From: JAGVXD01 sp964554415
GTDB lineage: Archaea > Nanobdellota > Nanobdellia > Pacearchaeales > GW2011-AR1
Assembly (NCBI GenBank): GCA_964554415.1
Contig: CAZKON010000006.1
Span: 1-37,192 of the forward strand
Direction of reading: 5' to 3'
Length of the DNA stretch: 37,192 nt
In this document: piece by piece, positions 36,253 to 37,192 of the stretch
Position numbering within the stretch: position 1 is the first letter of the stretch
How the letters are laid out: every line of letters begins with the position of its first letter
The notes under the pieces: generated by a model
The model's input: the letters and a program-made list of their open reading frames with translations, nothing else
The model's database searches: none
What the model was told of the DNA's origin: nothing
Program-made: the position numbers and the translations under genes

Positions 36253-37095
36253 TCATGCTTGTGCGGATGTAGCACTAGCTTGCTGTTGTAGCATATCAAG
36301 GGGATTCTGCACCTTCTTAAGCTGTTCGCTGGATATGTGAGTGTATACTTGTGTAGTTGATAGAGAGCTGTGCCCGAGCATTGTTTGGATGATTCTTATA
36401 TCTGTCCCGTTTTCCAGCAGATGCGTGGCGAAACTATGCCTTAATGTATGAGGAGTAACTTTTTTCTGAATTCCTGCACGCTTGCTGGTAAGCTTGATAA
36501 TCTTCTGGATATTCCTTGTTGTCAATGGTTTTTCTTTAGAGAATATATATTGGTTAGACCTGCCTTCAAGATATTCCTGTAATCCCTTGACAAGTGTTGG
36601 TGAGATAATAATCAATCTATCCTTCCCTCCTTTACCTCTTCGCACCCATCCTGTGCCATCTTGTGAGTTAATATCGCTGACTTTAAGGTTGACAAGTTCA
36701 GAGACGCGCAATCCCGATGAATATAACAAAGATATGATAAGTCTGGATTTCTCTGTATCTGCGTTCTCAATTAAGGCTCGTACTTCATCTGGAGTCAGGA
36801 CAGCAGGCAGGCTTCTTTCCTTCTTAGGCATTTTAATCTCACTAAAATCCTTCTTTAAAACTTCAACGTAAAAGAATTTAAGTGATGCAGCAGCAAGCAT
36901 AATTGTATTCTTAGACTTGCTTTCAAAGAGAGATGAAAGATAATTCTTTGCATCTTGTGCATTAAGATTTGCAATATCTTTATTTGCATGCTTCAGAAAT
37001 TTGTCTACGAAAAACGAATAATTTCGTACAGTTAAAGGTGAAAAGCCACGAAGTCTCAATTCACTGTGTAAATTTTGTAGTGCTTCCATTATCAT
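36253..37095 (-). CDS. xerA: XerA-type tyrosine recombinase
   Basis: 280 residues; resolves chromosome dimers at dif in archaea or integrates elements. The N-terminal SAM-like core-binding domain (1-90) is followed by the catalytic domain with all residues: Arg in YSSGLRVSELVNL (about 131), Lys in GKGGKDR (about 156), His and Arg in TPHTLRHSFATHLL, His in MLGHSSLSTTQ and the nucleophile Tyr in QVYTHIS (about 255). The length and single-gene setting fit the chromosomal XerA more than a phage integrase. TATA box TATTTAAATC at 37121-37130 gives a leaderless start near 37095. Confidence 0.92.
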   Translation of the reverse strand: MIMEALQNLHSELRLRGFSPLTVRNYSFFVDKFLKHANKDIANLNAQDAKNYLSSLFESKSKNTIMLAAASLKFFYVEVLKKDFSEIKMPKKERSLPAVLTPDEVRALIENADTEKSRLIISLLYSSGLRVSELVNLKVSDINSQDGTGWVRRGKGGKDRLIIISPTLVKGLQEYLEGRSNQYIFSKEKPLTTRNIQKIIKLTSKRAGIQKKVTPHTLRHSFATHLLENGTDIRIIQTMLGHSSLSTTQVYTHISSEQLKKVQNPLDMLQQQASATSAQA

Positions 37096-37120
37096 CTCTG
37101 TTCTATCTTAACCGAACGTT

Positions 37121-37130
37121 TATTTAAATC
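37121..37130 (-). promoter_or_regulatory. TATA box of xerA
   Basis: GATTTAAATA on the minus strand, about 30 bases upstream of ATG 37095. Confidence 0.6.
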
Positions 37131-37131
37131 T

Positions 37132-37152
37132 TCGTATATGAACTATATACGA
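37132..37152. promoter_or_regulatory. Inverted repeat upstream of xerA
   Basis: TCGTATAT-GAACT-ATATACGA, a perfect 8-bp inverted repeat next to the xerA TATA box. Either a repressor site or a recombinase-binding site; the 5-base spacer is shorter than the 6-8 of typical dif sites. Confidence 0.5.
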
Positions 37153-37192
37153 CCTTAATCAATTATACCATCTCGTTCCTCTCTTGCTGCGG

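Noticed and set aside
37132..37152. Definite dif site
   Set aside because: Spacer of 5 bases and arms of 8 bp do not fit the usual 11-bp arms with 6-8 base spacer, so only a candidate binding site is reported.
1..37192. tRNA genes and CRISPR arrays
   Set aside because: No cloverleaf with a TTCGAAT-type T-loop and no series of evenly spaced direct repeats was seen. The repeated AATACCCC motif is irregularly spaced and part of hairpins.

Overview
The window looks like a piece of an archaeal chromosome, most likely from a DPANN-type archaeon (Woesearchaeales-like; this taxon is an inference from gene style). The archaeal signs are firm: an eL18-uL13-uS9 ribosomal operon in archaeal order, an archaeal RNase J, prefoldin alpha, a short archaeal-type triosephosphate isomerase, a TrmB-family regulator, a bacterioopsin-activator-type HTH protein and an XerA recombinase. 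Many start codons lie about 26 bases after a TATA-like box, which indicates leaderless mRNAs. Several internal operon genes overlap by ATGA.

Layout. 1-2.6 kb: a damaged type II restriction-modification island (a beta-class DNA methyltransferase with a PmeII-type endonuclease, a truncated second methyltransferase, and the N-terminal piece of a TdeIII-type endonuclease). 2.7-5.9 kb: RNase J, two membrane proteins and a HemK-like methyltransferase. 6.2-11.3 kb: an AAA/DUF4143 ATPase, a TrmB regulator facing an unknown gene pair, prefoldin alpha and a SpoIIM-like membrane protein. 11.6-15.2 kb: ribosomal operon (minus), an RHH protein, a probable structured RNA gene, PRPP synthetase and a HAD phosphatase. 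15.2-23.5 kb: a type I restriction system (hsdR, hsdS, hsdM) with an RHH protein, two HEPN-like proteins, a two-helix membrane protein and an unknown protein built in. 23.6-25.6 kb: rpe, rpiB and tpiA (minus), which together with prs can supply PRPP from triose and pentose phosphates. 25.8-28.7 kb: an unknown gene, an XRE-CBS regulator, a truncated Cys/Met PLP enzyme, and a nucleotidyltransferase cassette whose last gene is broken. 28.7-31.1 kb: a tightly overlapping five-gene operon with a class II aaRS-like ligase, a PD-(D/E)xK-like protein and an AdoMet-decarboxylase-like protein. 31.2-35.2 kb: an orphan response-regulator operon, a divergent JAMM-domain membrane protein and a MNT/HEPN module. 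35.3-37.1 kb: Bat-type HTH regulator and XerA.

The most unusual content is non-coding. A family of modular hairpin elements sits directly 3' of several unrelated genes (5930, 10043, 11313, 13146, 25716 and, more loosely, 7600 and 35420). Members share short conserved blocks, while the hairpin arms differ with matching changes on both sides. One member (28437-28512) has split a small gene, so these modules can insert. Two further elements (4528-4640 and 18507-18560) resemble IS200/IS605 ends with no transposase; the first now forms part of a reading frame. A three-hairpin RNA gene with its own TATA box lies at 13311-13455.
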